Below are positions 63,961 to 64,000 of a stretch of DNA of 64,000 nt, in pieces. The notes beneath the pieces are model-generated. The model was given only the letters and a program-made list of their open reading frames with translations, had not been told where the DNA came from and ran no database searches. The translations under genes and the position numbers were made by a program. Origin of the DNA: Odontesthes bonariensis (lineage: Eukaryota > Chordata > Actinopteri > Atheriniformes > Atherinopsidae); contig NC_134522.1 of NCBI RefSeq assembly GCF_027942865.1, forward strand, positions 35,343,149-35,407,148, read 5' to 3'. Numbering within the stretch: position 1 is the first letter of the stretch; each line of letters starts with the position of its first letter.

Positions 63961-64000
63961 CTGACACCCTTGATCCTGGGTGAGAGACTGTGGGCAGGGA
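63961..64000 (+). mobile_element. continuation of the split RTE LINE
   Basis: CCTGGGTGAGAGACTGTGGG is the expected sequence downstream of the break at 60726 in fish RTE/Rex3-like endonuclease regions. The element continues past the window edge. Confidence 0.4.

Noticed and set aside
59366-64000. Further 5' exons of arid4a (Tudor/RBB1NT)
   Set aside because: No minus-strand segment here shows recognisable ARID4 N-terminal sequence; the space is mostly nested mobile DNA, so the exons presumably lie beyond the window.

Overview
The window is nuclear DNA of a bony fish, most likely a teleost. It holds three intron-rich vertebrate housekeeping genes with GT-AG splice sites. Introns and spacers are packed with fish-type mobile DNA: L2/Rex1/CR1-like, RTE (Rex3-like) and L1/Tx1-like LINEs, tRNA-derived SINEs, hAT, Harbinger and TTAA-target DNA elements. 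Microsatellites and minisatellites are numerous. No operons, CRISPR arrays or prokaryotic features were seen.

Layout. 1-3.1 kb: mobile DNA, including a LINE with a 534-codon open reverse-transcriptase frame. 3.47-17.65 kb (+): complete snx6, 14 coding exons, 406 codons. Its introns carry a Harbinger element with a MADF ORF, a Harbinger element with a Myb-like ORF, a LINE that itself took two datable DNA-transposon insertions, a two-block minisatellite and a 1.9-kb 36-bp minisatellite. 17.65-22.8 kb: snx6 3' UTR and a spacer with hAT and L1-like debris. 22.87-32.92 kb (+): complete psma3, 11 coding exons, 255 codons. 34.47-59.37 kb (-): arid4a, 13 coding exons covering about 1181 codons from within the ARID domain to the stop. 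Its 5' exons (Tudor/RBB1NT region) lie beyond the right edge. Its introns hold nested LINEs, two SINEs, a 33-bp minisatellite and more DNA elements. 60.1-64.0 kb: a Russian-doll pile of at least four insertion levels.

Gene functions. snx6 encodes an SNX-BAR sorting nexin acting with SNX1/2 in endosome-to-Golgi retrieval. psma3 encodes a 20S proteasome alpha subunit. arid4a encodes the Rb-binding, SIN3/HDAC-associated chromatin protein and retains the LxCxE motif. The three do not form one pathway. psma3 and arid4a converge tail to tail, with predicted polyadenylation sites about 0.2 kb apart.

I found no convincing wholly new system. The most useful observations are insertions whose empty sites or target duplications can be read inside this window, unusual tandem arrays in and near genes, a 2A-like motif at the start of a LINE ORF, and small Harbinger elements keeping only a DNA-binding-type ORF. 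Exon joins were checked by codon phase by hand. Family assignments rest on recognised motifs, not on a database search.
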